NCBI GenBank assembly: GCA_948470475.1
Contig: OX419343.1
Span: 3,221,333-3,285,332, forward strand
Length of the DNA: 64,000 bases
Reading direction: 5' to 3'
DNA from: Galaxea fascicularis
Lineage: Eukaryota > Cnidaria > Anthozoa > Scleractinia > Euphylliidae
Made by a program: the position numbers and the translations under genes. A model generated the notes under the pieces. It ran no database searches. It saw only the letters and a program-made list of their open reading frames with translations, and had not been told where the DNA came from. How positions within the stretch are numbered: position 1 is the first letter of the stretch; each line of letters starts with the position of its first letter. Shown here piece after piece: positions 1 to 10,690 of the stretch.

Positions 1-654
1 ATGTGTTTCACGACCAAAACAGAGGTTGATTTAGGAGGAGAATTATGTACATGTAAAACTTGATAATGAATCATCTCTTGCACAAACTCAAATCCTTCTG
101 AAGAGAAACGATTATGCCAAATTCACATTTAGTCTATTTTGGATCTTTAACAGTGCTGGGGCTAAATGACTGGCAGCTAGTTGTCAAGGTTTTCAGAACA
201 CTAAATCGGCAGCGGCCCAATTATTATTTGTGATGAATTAACAAAAATCAAGTGACTTTGAAGACCTTAAAGCCTGATGCACATGTGAGGAAAGAGCTAA
301 GCAAACTTGTGCATGAGACAGTTACATATAGCTCAGCTCATTCTTCTACTGTGCTGTGAAGTTCTGGTGAGAAATTTGCTTTGCGAGACCATGAGGAAAA
401 TGTCAAACTAGTTTGTTCATGTTGTGAATTGATCCCAAAAACAAAATTCTGTGATACAAGCTCAGTAATCACAATATTGGTCTTAAGAGGGGATGAATAC
501 ATACGCTTGGGCACCAAATGGCACCATTGGGTAGTGTATTTTAGACTCCAGTAGCCATGGGCTAATGTGTTAAAACACTAAGATTGAGCATTGCAGCTAG
601 CACTATAACAAATTGAGGAAAATTGAAGAATTTATCAGCTCTAAACTGTGATTG
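1..654. other. Unassigned AT-rich DNA, probably intron or upstream sequence
   Basis: No convincing exon, RNA gene or repeat boundary is visible. If the HP1 gene at 7393 continues upstream, this stretch is likely part of its intron. I looked for a chromodomain-coding exon on the plus strand from the left edge to 1494 and found none. Confidence 0.4.
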
Positions 655-663
655 CTATGGCGG

Positions 664-1085
664 TACCCTGGATGCCAGAGGTCTTCTCGTTTGCCAGCGG
701 CTAGGAGCTTCAGAGCGAGTGGTGCTGGTCGGCGAGAGACCTCTGGCTCAGGCAGTTAAGTCTTTTGAGCGCGCTGATCCAATCACGTTGCCATTTATTT
801 CTCCAGAGTCAAAATTTGACCCTGGGAATCTGATTGGTCGGTTGAAGAAACGTTTCTTAAAAGGGCTGCTATTGGTTAAGTGCGCGATGATCTGATGCTG
901 TGTTTCTAAAATAAGCTCTGACTGCGGATGCGGATCAATCAAAGGAAATTGGCGTCGGCATGGAAGTGAGGTTGTTATCCGTTGGTGCCAGAGGTTTTTT
1001 TCTCGCCGCTTCGCGACTCACCTTCCCGGCTTCGCCTCTCAATTCTGTCGCCCCTAACAAGAAAAAACCTCTGGCACCCAGGGTA
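664..1085. mobile_element. Non-autonomous TIR element with 9-bp target duplication (MULE-like)
   Basis: The ends are inverted copies of TACCCTGGRTGCCAGAGGT. The 9-bp sequence CTATGGCGG flanks both sides (655-663 and 1086-1094), a clean target-site duplication. A 9-bp duplication is typical of Mutator-like elements; the superfamily is inferred from that alone. The element has a second, internal inverted pair near 984-1080 and no transposase frame; small open frames inside it are incidental. Confidence 0.7.
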
Positions 1086-1524
1086 CTATGGCGGTGAATT
1101 CTGAATGAAATGATCCTTTCCCAAAAAAGGCTCAACAGCATACGTTGACCACAGAAAATTCATTATATCAATTTCCAAAGTTATTCACTTCTTTTCCTGA
1201 TGTGTGGAAACTTGCAAGAGCAGTGTGTGGGTTTTGGCAGTCATCTTGATTTCTATTGCTTCAAAATGGTCAGGACATTCGTGTTGTATTGCACAGACTG
1301 TTACTAACTAGACAAACAGCATTTCTTTTATTGGTGACCTAAATTTTACATTTTGCAAATCTCTTAAAGCAGAAGGCTCCTCAAAGGTGAAAGTTTACAC
1401 TGTACAAGTCGTATCTTCACGGGAACATTTGTTTGTACCATTATTTTGAGTTTTAGTGGTAATCCAAATGTATGTATGTGCCAAATCCATAATTGTGACC
1501 TCTCACGCAAAAACGTTCCTTACG

Positions 1525-1880
1525 GTATCCGTTCGAACGGCTGAACGCACGGCAAGTGAACGGATAAGAAACGGGTCTACAAACCGTTCAAAACGGATAC
1601 ATGGAACGGCTGAACGGCTCAAGAAAATTTTTGAACGGATGAGGTCGAACGACTGAACGGCTGAGGAAAATTTTTGAACGGATAAGGTCGAACGACTGAA
1701 CGGATGATGAAAAATTTTGAACGGATGAGGTCCAACGGCTGAACGGCTGAGGAAAATTTTTGAACGGATGAGGTCGAACGTCTGAACGGATGATGAAACA
1801 TTTTGAACGGATGAGGAAAATTTGTGAACGGCCAAGGTCGAATGGCTGAACGGATGAGGTCGAACGGCTGAACGGCTTTA
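1525..1880. repeat. Left 43-bp GAACGG-rich subterminal array
   Basis: Degenerate tandem units of about 43 bp are built from the hexamer GAACGG joined by CTGAACGG, GAGGAAAATTTTT and ATGAGGTC blocks. Open frames on both strands here are repeat by-products (for example the minus-strand frame at 1503-1835). Confidence 0.8.
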
Positions 1881-1918
1881 GTTTGTTTTCGAACTGCTGA
1901 ATAACAGCATACGATATT

Positions 1919-4900
1919 TTAAGAACCAGTCCACGTAACGTTCAAGTAATTTTGGAAATGGCCAGATACAACCCTACCTCAAACTTTGCATGCTGAATGG
2001 TATTCATGAGTAAGTAATCAAATGGCCATCAATTAGTCTCCTTGATGATATGTGGTCACGTGACAGCTAATTAAAGTTTTAGCCTCTAGGGACCATTTTT
2101 TTAAGATAAAATTTTCCAAAAATGGCTAACTTGTTATGTCTCTTGCCAACACAAAAGCAACAGTATCTTCAATCAATTTACACCACATTACTGTTCAACC
2201 CTTCTACTTTATAAATATACCTGTCTTTTTTGCAGGGTCCTCCTAACAACAGAGAAACAATTTCAAGCAAAGATGATGGTTTGACAGTGTTGAAAATGGG
2301 GCATTTTTGGTTAATTTCAATGGAAAAAATTTCCTAGAAGGATTCTGAATTTCTGAATGCTACCCATATCAAAATAAAGATAAAGGATTGTAGCTTTAAT
2401 AAATGTAAAAACTTCCGCGGGCAATGTACTTTTAGATGGAAAACGGAGGGACTGAAATTCGTGTATTTTCTCAATTGACATCTTAGTAAATGGCTGGTAA
2501 AAGCCAGCTTTCATTCTCAATAATAAAATATACCAGTGCAAGTGCAAGCTAGTCGCTAGGGAATGTCACAATTGTCATTTGGATGGCTTCTCATCTTTGA
2601 TTTTCGGCAAGAAATGATTTCTCAATCGAGGGCGGTGATTGTTAATCCTACCCCAGGCAGTAAGCGAGCTGTCAAAAGATCTTGATGTATTTTCAATTCA
2701 TTTCCTGAATATTCATATAAAGATTTTCAAAATCTAGTTATTATACGAAAAGCTACAACTGTGGCATGGCTATGCACTTACTAGGGCAGAAATTCATAAA
2801 AATAAACTGCGCAAAAGAAATGCATGACTTCGAGCGTGACACTCGAACATTCAACTAACAGTTTGATCTCTAACAGTCTTAAAGAGAAATTTCCAGAATT
2901 TAAAGCGCCTTCAATTATATTTATCTGTAATTTGAAGTAAGTTTGTCGTTTTTTCGCTTATAATAAAATTACTTTTCATAGGAGAAAACCAAAATTTCTT
3001 GAAACGAACTGTGGTAATAGGACGCCTGCTTATCGGTCACGCAGTGTCAATAGATCATATTTCAGTGCATCACCTTATGCATGCGAAGTACTTCTTGTAC
3101 AAAATCATTTTATCATAACTTGGATGCTTGATACCACGGCAAGAAAACCCTCGTTCACTGTCAATTTTGCCAAATGGTGAATACCAGGAAAATCCTGTAT
3201 TAACCGTCCGTTTTCTGATATCGGAAAACTGACGTTCTGTGAATTCGGCGTTTTCCTTGTGTGAACGCCAGCAAAATATGAGGCTAATTCAATGTTTTCA
3301 TGGTCTCGACAAACGCCGGTTAACATCTTGTTTTCCATTGCGTTTTCTTTCGTTTTCCCGAGCGGATTAATGTAGTGTTTGTAAAAGGTTTTCCAAGTCT
3401 AAATGTTGATGGTTAACACCAGGAAAACTTGATGTTCACCAGCAATTTTCCCGCATTAGAAAAGTCCAATTGAACACCTCGTTTTCCTACGCGTTCACCA
3501 TAGTTTTCCCGAGAGGTTAAATGCAGTGTTTGTCAGAGATTGTTCCGATTGACACGTTTACGGTTAAAGGTGATGTTACACGGGCCGATTTTTACGCAAC
3601 AATGTTGCGTTAAAAACCGGCTCGTAGGAAAACGAGGTGTCCAATAAAACTTTTTTAATGCGAGAAAATTGCTAGCGAAAGTGTAGTTTTCCTGGCGTTA
3701 ACCGTCAACATGTACACCCGAAAAACCTCCGACAAACACTGCATTTACCCGCTCGGGAAAACTACGGTGAACGCGTAGGAAAACGAGGTGTTCAATTGGA
3801 CTTTTCTAATGCGGGAAAATTGCTGGTGAACATCAAGTTTTCCTGGTGTTAACCATCAACATTTAGACTTGGAAAACCTTTTACAAACACTACATTAATC
3901 CGCTCGGGAAAACGAAAGAAAACGCAATGGAAAACAAGATGTTAACCGGCGTTTGTCGAGACCATGAAAACATTGAATTAGCCTCATATTTTGCTGGCGT
4001 TCACACAAGGAAAACGCCGAATTCACAGAACGTCAGTTTTCCGATATCAGAAAACGGATGGTTAATACAGGATTTTCCTGGTATTCACCATTTGGCAAAA
4101 TTGACAGTGAACGAGGGTTTTCTTGCCGTGGTATCAAGCATCCAAGTTATGATAAAATGATTTTGTACAAGAAGTACTTCGCATGCATAAGGTGATGCAC
4201 TGAAATATGATCTATTGACACTGCGTGACCGATAAGCAGGCGTCCTATTACCACAGTTCGTTTCAAGAAATTTTGGTTTTCTCCTATGAAAAGTAATTTT
4301 ATTATAAGCGAAAAAACGACAAACTTACTTCAAATTACAGATAAATATAATTGAAGGCGCTTTAAATTCTGGAAATTTCTCTTTAAGACTGTTAGAGATC
4401 AAACTGTTAGTTGAATGTTCGAGTGTCACGCTCGAAGTCATGCATTTCTTTTGCGCAGTTTATTTTTATGAATTTCTGCCCTAGTAAGTGCATAGCCATG
4501 CCACAGTTGTAGCTTTTCGTATAATAACTAGATTTTGAAAATCTTTATATGAATATTCAGGAAATGAATTGAAAATACATCAAGATCTTTTGACAGCTCG
4601 CTTACTGCCTGGGGTAGGATTAACAATCACCGCCCTCGATTGAGAAATCATTTCTTGCCGAAAATCAAAGATGAGAAGCCATCCAAATGACAATTGTGAC
4701 ATTCCCTAGCGACTAGCTTGCACTTGCACTGGTATATTTTATTATTGAGAATGAAAGCTGGCTTTTACCAGCCATTTACTAAGATGTCAATTGAGAAAAT
4801 ACACGAATTTCAGTCCCTCCGTTTTCCATCTAAAAGTACATTGCCCGCGGAAGTTTTTACATTTATTAAAGCTACAATCCTTTATCTTTATTTTGATATG

Positions 4901-5346
4901 GGTAGCATTCAGAAATTCAGAATCCTTCTAGGAAATTTTTTCCATTGAAATTAACCAAAAATGCCCCATTTTCAACACTGTCAAACCATCATCTTTGCTT
5001 GAAATTGTTTCTCTGTTGTTAGGAGGACCCTGCAAAAAAGACAGGTATATTTATAAAGTAGAAGGGTTGAACAGTAATGTGGTGTAAATTGATTGAAGAT
5101 ACTGTTGCTTTTGTGTTGGCAAGAGACATAACAAGTTAGCCATTTTTGGAAAATTTTATCTTAAAAAAATGGTCCCTAGAGGCTAAAACTTTAATTAGCT
5201 GTCACGTGACCACATATCATTAAGGAGACTAATTGATGGCCATTTGATTACTTACTCATGAATACCATTCAGCATGCAAAGTTTGAGGTAGGGTTGTATC
5301 TGGCCATTTCCAAAATTACTTGAACGTTACGTGGACTGGTTCTTAA
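1919..5346. mobile_element. 3.4-kb near-perfect palindrome bounded by TTAA
   Basis: The left arm (about 1919-3560) matches the reverse complement of the right arm (about 3700-5346). Mirrored positions sum to 7265 along most of the length, so the arms carry only rare substitutions and almost no indels. The arms diverge near the centre. The outermost symmetric bases are TTAA (1919-1922 and 5343-5346), followed inward by GAACCAGTCCACG. TTAA flanks recall piggyBac-type insertion, but the termini do not otherwise look like piggyBac, so that link is weak. The small mirrored open frames (2317-2547 with 4718-4948; 3105-3338 with 3927-4160) are arm copies, not recognised genes. Confidence 0.8.
3624..3912. 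repeat. Two 151-bp tandem units beside the palindrome centre
   Basis: GTAGGAAAACGAGGTG recurs at 3624 and 3775, each followed by a related block ending CCGCTCGGGAAAAC. The first copy is more diverged. The left arm carries the inverted counterpart. A small off-centre hairpin (ACGCAAC-AAT-GTTGCGT, near 3594-3610) lies close by. Confidence 0.65.
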
Positions 5347-6838
5347 TAAGTTAACAATGAAAAACAGCAAGGTCAAGTTATGGTTCTTATCTGAGAACTG
5401 ATTGAATCAAAAACCTCGAATTAAACTAATACTGTGTTGAATGTCTAAGCTTTTTTAAGAGAAAAGCAAATTCGTTTTCGCCGGACAAAAATCAAAATCC
5501 GCGTTTACTCGCAAAAATTTTGCGGCATGGTTCGGTACTGATTTATTTCTAGTTGTGGAAAGATCAAAAGATGTAACGCATGTGAAACTTCCCCCGAGTT
5601 TAGTGGCGTAAATTTCGGACATTTGCGAATGTAAATGTTAATAGATTATTTATTGTTTACATGCGAGATTCACGACACTTGTCATTTGCTTGCTGAATAA
5701 TTCTGCGTATGTTTTGTCTAAACTAATTCTCAAGCTGTCCCACACCAGATAAACTGAAAGGTTGATGCTTCTTCTCGTGGCATTCAATCGAAGATCCATT
5801 TAAAACACAAGTGCTAACCGCCAAATAATTTTCCAGAAATACAGCTTCAAAGCGACCAGCATCCGCGGCCGGGATTTCGTGTGCTAACAACAACAGTCAC
5901 GCTGTTTGCTCCACGCTGATTGGATGCATTCTTTACCATCATCCAATCAGCGTGGAGTAACAGCGTGACTGCAGATGAGCTTTCAGAATGTCACAAACGC
6001 AAGTCGTTCGAACGCTAAGTTAACATAAAATGACTTTCAAGGAGCATTCAAGCATCTAACAAGCAGTTTCGTCAGTTTAACGGAGGGGCGTTTCAGTGAA
6101 CATCAAAACAGCGTGGTACAAAATATCTTGTTGTCATAAATTAATTGTGATGTGATGCGGTCTCGGTCAATTACGGCGGTGAATACTCAATGAAAGGTTT
6201 TCGCGTGGGTGAACAGTTTATTGTGTCGACCTCAGTACGTTTTTTAAAACAGAAAAGTTTTAAAGCTTATTAGCCTTTGGCAAAATACTCTAATTTGGTA
6301 GTGCATAATCAAACACAAACACCGCCTTACAATAACATAACTTGTGAGTGCCAAAGCGGATGTGCGAAACGCACAACTTTGTTAAGCCGCCGTGAGGTTC
6401 GATTTCAAATCTCTGCCGTGTCAAAATAATTTTTTTCCCGGGAAAAGAGAAACAGTGAATGAAGATGATGGCCGTAAAGACCTCTTCTGCACAGCCGGAA
6501 AAATGTCTGCGTTCGCACTGTATTTTTTCACGGTGCAGGCTACGGGCAAGCCGACAGCCTATTCCCACGGGAGATTGTTTATTTAAACAGACGCCTTGAT
6601 ATTTGCATACTGTCAGCGAGATCAAAACGTGTACAGGAACTTGTTGAAAAGGCTACTGTGCATTGATAATCGAATATTACAAAAGCAAAGATGAATATAA
6701 GCTAAGGAGCAGGGAAATAACCGTCACTATTCATGAGATGGTAAATGTAAACAACAAGTAATGCTTACAAACTCCGTGATGTTTAGCAAGTTGCTCGTTA
6801 GAACTGGACCAATTTTGTTGACAGATGACATTTTGTTA
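5347..6838. other. Interior of the 5.9-kb element, no recognised gene
   Basis: This non-palindromic stretch separates the inner palindrome from the right 43-bp array. Small frames exist (for example minus 6290-6625), but none has a recognisable domain. One strong hairpin (5895-5970) is listed separately. Confidence 0.5.
5895..5970. repeat. Hairpin, about 31-bp arms
   Basis: AGTCACGCTGTTTGCTCCAC at 5895 is mirrored by GTGGAGTAACAGCGTGACT ending at 5970. The arms include a CCAATC box and are separated by about 13 bp. It may be the remnant of a small MITE. Confidence 0.7.
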
Positions 6839-6841
6839 TTC

Positions 6842-7325
6842 TAAACGGATAGCTCGAGCCGTTCAAACGGATGAATAAAAAAATTAAAGGTAACCTTTGT
6901 CGTCTGCCGTAAACGTCATGCTTTAACTCTCTATAAATGTTTTTTGAACGGATAGCTCGAGCCGTTCGAACCGATGACAATATTTTCTGAACGGATAGAT
7001 CAAGCCGTTCAAACGGATGACAATATTTTTTGAACGGATAGATCGAGCCGTTCGAACGGATGACAATATTTTTTGAACGGATGGTTCGAGCCGTTCGAAC
7101 GGATGACAATATTTTCTGAACGGATGGCTCGAGCGGTTCGAACGGATGACAATATTTTCTGAACGGATGGCTCGAGCCGTTCGAACGGATGACAATATTT
7201 TCTGAACGGATAGCTCGAGCCGTTCGAACGGGTGACAATATTTTTTGAACGGATGGCTCGAGCCGTTCGAACGGTATCTCAGCCCGTTCGAACGGCTAAA
7301 GGACGGATTCCGAACGGCTATCCGT
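6842..7325. repeat. Right 43-bp GAACGG/CCGTTC subterminal array
   Basis: About eight units from 6946 onward have the pattern GAACGGATGGCTCGAGCCGT then TCGAACGGATGACAATATTTTCT, a 43-bp period. A detached half-unit lies at 6843-6873. Each unit has a palindromic core (CTCGAG flanked by GAACGG/CCGTTC). Minus-strand open frames here (6798-7238, 6923-7195) are by-products of the repeat. Confidence 0.85.
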
Positions 7326-7392
7326 GCAAAAACGGCTAATCGTTAGGAACGTTTTCGCGTGAGAGGTCACAATTTGTTTTCCTCTTTTTCAG

Positions 7393-8494
7393 TGATAAAA
7401 ACGAAAGCAAAACAAAGAAAAGAAAAGTTGCAGAGGTATCCAGTAACAAGATTGCGGAATTTGATGCCCCTTTACCAGCTGATGGAGGCGGTCAGGATGA
7501 CGATGATCCAAACAAAGAGGATGATGTTGATCCTCTTGCTGAGGGCTGGGAGGCATCCACTATTCTTGGAGCAACAGATGTCGAGGGGCAGGTCCATTTT
7601 CTTATTCAGTGGTAAGTAGTGATTGTATGAGCTTGTTGGTGTCTCTAAGGTCAGTACGGGCAAGAGAATATTCACAGGTAAGGGTTGTAGGAATATTAAT
7701 TTTGTTTGTGCACAGGTCACATAAAGCGAACAAACATTTTTCTGGTGGATGTTGTCAGGTTTGAATTTGTGGGTCCATTATTTTGTAGGGAACATTTTCA
7801 GTCCTGTGAAAACTTGTAGATTCTTTTAGTTCACAGGAAGGGAATTGATTCCTGCAACTTTTCCCTGTGAATGTTTCCGTCATGTGTACTGACAGTCAGT
7901 GTCTGCATGTACAGTATAATCTTGTACTCAGATCTCTTGGGAGGAAGATCTGGTCAAATCCGATTGGTACACATGATCGTCTGTCAGGAATGCGACAGGC
8001 AGTGTAAGAGCGCAAACATGAAATGAATTCTCAAAATGACAGCTGTGTATGCCATCTCAAACAATGAATTTGAAGTATCAACATTCAATTGTTCTTGTTG
8101 TATTGTACAGTGTTCTTTCAAATTCCCATTTATTGCCCCTTCATTTTCTTACAGAAGTAGAAGGGAGAAATTGTTAAAATATCAAGCAAATAATTTCATC
8201 TTGTGTGATCATGTCCTTAATTCTCGTAACCACTTTGTTTTATAAACTATTGCTATTACAGTACAAGGAGAAATTTGATGCTGATCACTCTTGGGGTATT
8301 AAGGGTTATTTTTTAAAATAAGTGGAGTGTACATGTACCAAAGTCCACATCTGTCTTTTTTCCATAGGAAAGGCACTGACAGAGCTGATTTGATACCGTC
8401 TACCACCGCAAATGTCAGGTGGCCGCAGATAGTCATCAAGTTTTATGAGGAAAGAGTGACATGGACCCAGAATAATGAAAATGGAGACAGCTGA
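7393..8494 (+). CDS. HP1-family heterochromatin protein, C-terminal two exons (chromoshadow domain), partial
   Basis: Two exons encode the C-terminus of an HP1/CBX-type protein. Exon A is 7393-7611, with acceptor CCTCTTTTTCAG and donor GTAAGT. Exon B is 8368-8494, with acceptor TTTTTCCATAG and stop TGA at 8492-8494. The junction splits a TGG codon and keeps frame. Exon A begins with a lysine-rich piece (KTKKRKV) and an acidic stretch (GGGQDDDDPNKEDDVDP), as in HP1 hinge regions. The chromoshadow domain follows, with GATD, then FLIQWKGTD across the splice, ADLIP, and FYEERVTW near the end; a short tail ends NNENGDS. In this family the domain dimerises and binds PxVxL peptides to hold silencing partners at H3K9-methylated chromatin. 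The N-terminal chromodomain and start codon are not visible and must lie further upstream. The family is clear; the paralogue is not. A large transposon lies in the preceding intron. Confidence 0.88.
8120..8309. repeat. Copy of the MITE at 12277-12478, within the last HP1 intron
   Basis: Blocks such as TTATTGCCCC, AGTCC/TGTCCTTAATTCT and TTTGATGCTGATCA occur in the same order as in 12277-12478. The right end reads AAGGGTTA; the left end is eroded. The small open frame at 8036-8245 falls mostly in this copy. Confidence 0.6.
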
Positions 8495-9198
8495 GGAGTG
8501 TCATTGTCATATTTTTACTTTACACCATGAAGTCCACTGGGATAACTCTTTTGTAGGGAGTGTGTAATCCCACTGTATCTGATCATGTTATGGACTTTTT
8601 GTTGTAACAGTGAATACTGTCACTAAACCATCTCACTGAGATCAGCTCAGTTACAAACTATTCCTTCTTCCCCTGATTTCTATTTTAGTTCTTTTAACTT
8701 AATTTTTGAGACATTGAAGGTTTGCCTCCCTTTGAAATTCAGAAACATGATCAAGGGCTGAGCTACTTTGAGTTTTATGAACTAGTATTACTGAAATAGA
8801 GGTTAAAATATTAATCTTGGGCTAAACTTTTATCTGAAAATTAACACTTTACTCGTAAGTAATTTTGATGGTACACATTTCCAAAAGTGTTTTGCTCTCT
8901 GTTTTCTCTGCTATGCCCATGATTGTTTTTGCAAGGGATGAATTTTAAGCACTCAAGTGTGATTAAAATCAATAGTGCTTGTAAGGAATACAGTAAGTAG
9001 GGAAATGAATGTACATGTAATTAGCCACAAGTCATTCACTTTGTACATGTATGGGCTACATCAGGTTAATTCTCAGGTATAGTACTTATCCTGGTTGACA
9101 GTACAGGCACAGGCTGTGTAGACACCAGCTTACTTTATCCACTGCAGAAACCTTACCAAATATTGATGTACACTGCACTAACAGGTTTCATCCATACA
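8495..9198. other. Probable HP1 3' UTR and downstream DNA
   Basis: Non-coding sequence after the HP1 stop. No AATAAA is seen before the next element; an ATTAAA at 8962-8967 could serve as a variant polyadenylation signal. No other gene is visible. Confidence 0.35.
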
Positions 9199-9349
9199 TG
9201 TCCAATAAACCGACATAATGAGATTCACGCTATGTCACAATAAACAGCACAAAGTGTCCCGTTTTTCATGTGTGGCAAAACTGTTAGGGGACACTTTGTG
9301 ATGTCTATCACAAAGTATCATGAATCTCATTATGTGGGTGTATTGGACA
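9199..9349. mobile_element. 151-bp MITE
   Basis: TGTCCAATAAACCGACATAA at the left matches, inverted, the right end TTATGTGGGTGTATTGGACA. A second inner inverted pair surrounds CACAAAGTGTCCC. There is no coding capacity and the target duplication is unclear. Confidence 0.7.
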
Positions 9350-10429
9350 ACCCTTGTTTCATCAAGGCCCAGGCACCAGGGAAAGTAGCTGGCTGTGAAA
9401 AATGGTTTTGTTCACTCACCGTGAGCCATCAAAATTGTTTTCTGTGATGACTAAGGTAAATCGTCAAAGCTTATTTGCCCTCCAGTGAAAGGTAATTTCC
9501 TTCCTGCTCAAAACCACAATGAAACCCCTGTACTAATAATTCCATCACCTGTGGAACTCCTGGTTCTAACTCCCTGCTTTGGGTTTATCTTCTGTACTGA
9601 ATCAGCAGAAAAGGAGTACCTGTAGGATCAGTACACTGTGGGCTCTGCACATCCTAGTTGTTACTCTACAACCATACCATGGAGCCAATTCTACGTGTAC
9701 AAATGATCAGAAATGTTTTCCCTCTCTTCTAGAACAGAGTTTGGTAAAAAACATTGTTTTATACTTTATAATTAATCTGATGGCTTGGTGTTGGAGCTGT
9801 TGGTTAATTTTAAGCATGAATATGTGCAGTCTAGGTTGCTCAGAGATATGGGTACACATGTATGTACATGTTGTGCATACTTAGAGGAGGTAGTCAGAAG
9901 ATCTAAGCACTTTCAGATTTTGTTAAAAGTACTGTGCATGTAAAGCCATCAGTTTCAAATTGACTTCAACTTTTTTCTTTTATGGTTACTTTCAGTGAGC
10001 AAAGATGTGATGCACTCTTTTAGCTGTAATCCACAAAAATGTTCCTTGTTACTGTCTGTTCAAGACCCTAAACAAAACTAATTTCACTTGTCTGCCAAAT
10101 ACTGTAGCACTTTGGATTGTTTAGCAGCTGTTAGGTTGTTGCATAACAGCATGGAGAGGTTAAGCATAGTGTGGGCTGCTGGCCAGATTCTGAGAATCAT
10201 TGGCATTATTTAAGCATTATCATTACTAACCTTTACTAACCGTACACCGTTGTATCCAATAATTGCATATTTCGTACATCCTTTTAGAACACCTCAGTGT
10301 AACAACAACAACATCTTTATTTGTACGTTTAGAGTTAAATTATTGGTAATATGAGAGTTAACTAATAAGTATGGACTTTCAGAAATAACTATTTAGAGTT
10401 AAAAATGCCGGAGGTCGAACTTGTAAAAC
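9350..10429. other. No gene seen
   Basis: AT-rich sequence with short frames only (for example plus 9579-9884, no recognisable domain). An ACAACAACAACATCTTTATT tract near 10300 resembles a retroposon tail. Confidence 0.35.
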
Positions 10430-10690
10430 CTTGTAGTAGTTGCAACAAGACAAAATGATGCACATAAATAAATAATTATGCCATTTCTGAATTACCTACA
10501 TGTAGGCCTCTTTTTCAAGTGAGTCTTGGTGCTCATCCTTTCATATGCAAGTGCAAATCATTTTTAATTCACATGAAAATCAATTTGCAAATGAAAGATG
10601 AGCACCAAGACTCGCTTGAAAAAGAGGCCTAGGTAATTCAGAAATGGCATATTTATGTGCATTATTTTGTCTTGTTGCAACCACTACAAG
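10430..10690. mobile_element. Palindromic MITE with GAGTCTTGGTGCTCAT core
   Basis: CTTGTAGTAGTTGCAACAAG at 10430 is mirrored by CTTGTTGCAACCACTACAAG ending at 10690. Inner arms carry TTTTTCAAGTGAGTCTTGGT and its inverse, plus GCCATTTCTGAATTACC and its inverse. The core motif is shared with 23945-24098 and 48820-48995, so these are one dispersed family or related families. Confidence 0.75.

Larger units (their letters stand above)
1495..7370. mobile_element. 5.9-kb TIR element with 43-bp subterminal arrays
   Basis: The two ends are inverted copies of about 27 bp, starting GTGACCTCTCACGC and continuing into AAAACGTTCCT, with about one mismatch. Just inside each end lies an array of GAACGG-rich 43-bp units. 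AATT stands directly outside both ends; it may be a 4-bp target duplication or a palindromic extension of the TIR. No transposase is recognisable, so it looks non-autonomous. A 3.4-kb palindrome sits inside it, and its right end is 22 bp before the HP1 exon at 7393. Superfamily not assigned. Confidence 0.65.

Noticed and set aside
1923..5342. piggyBac transposon
   Set aside because: Only the TTAA flanks fit. The termini do not resemble piggyBac ends and no transposase is present, so it is left unclassified.
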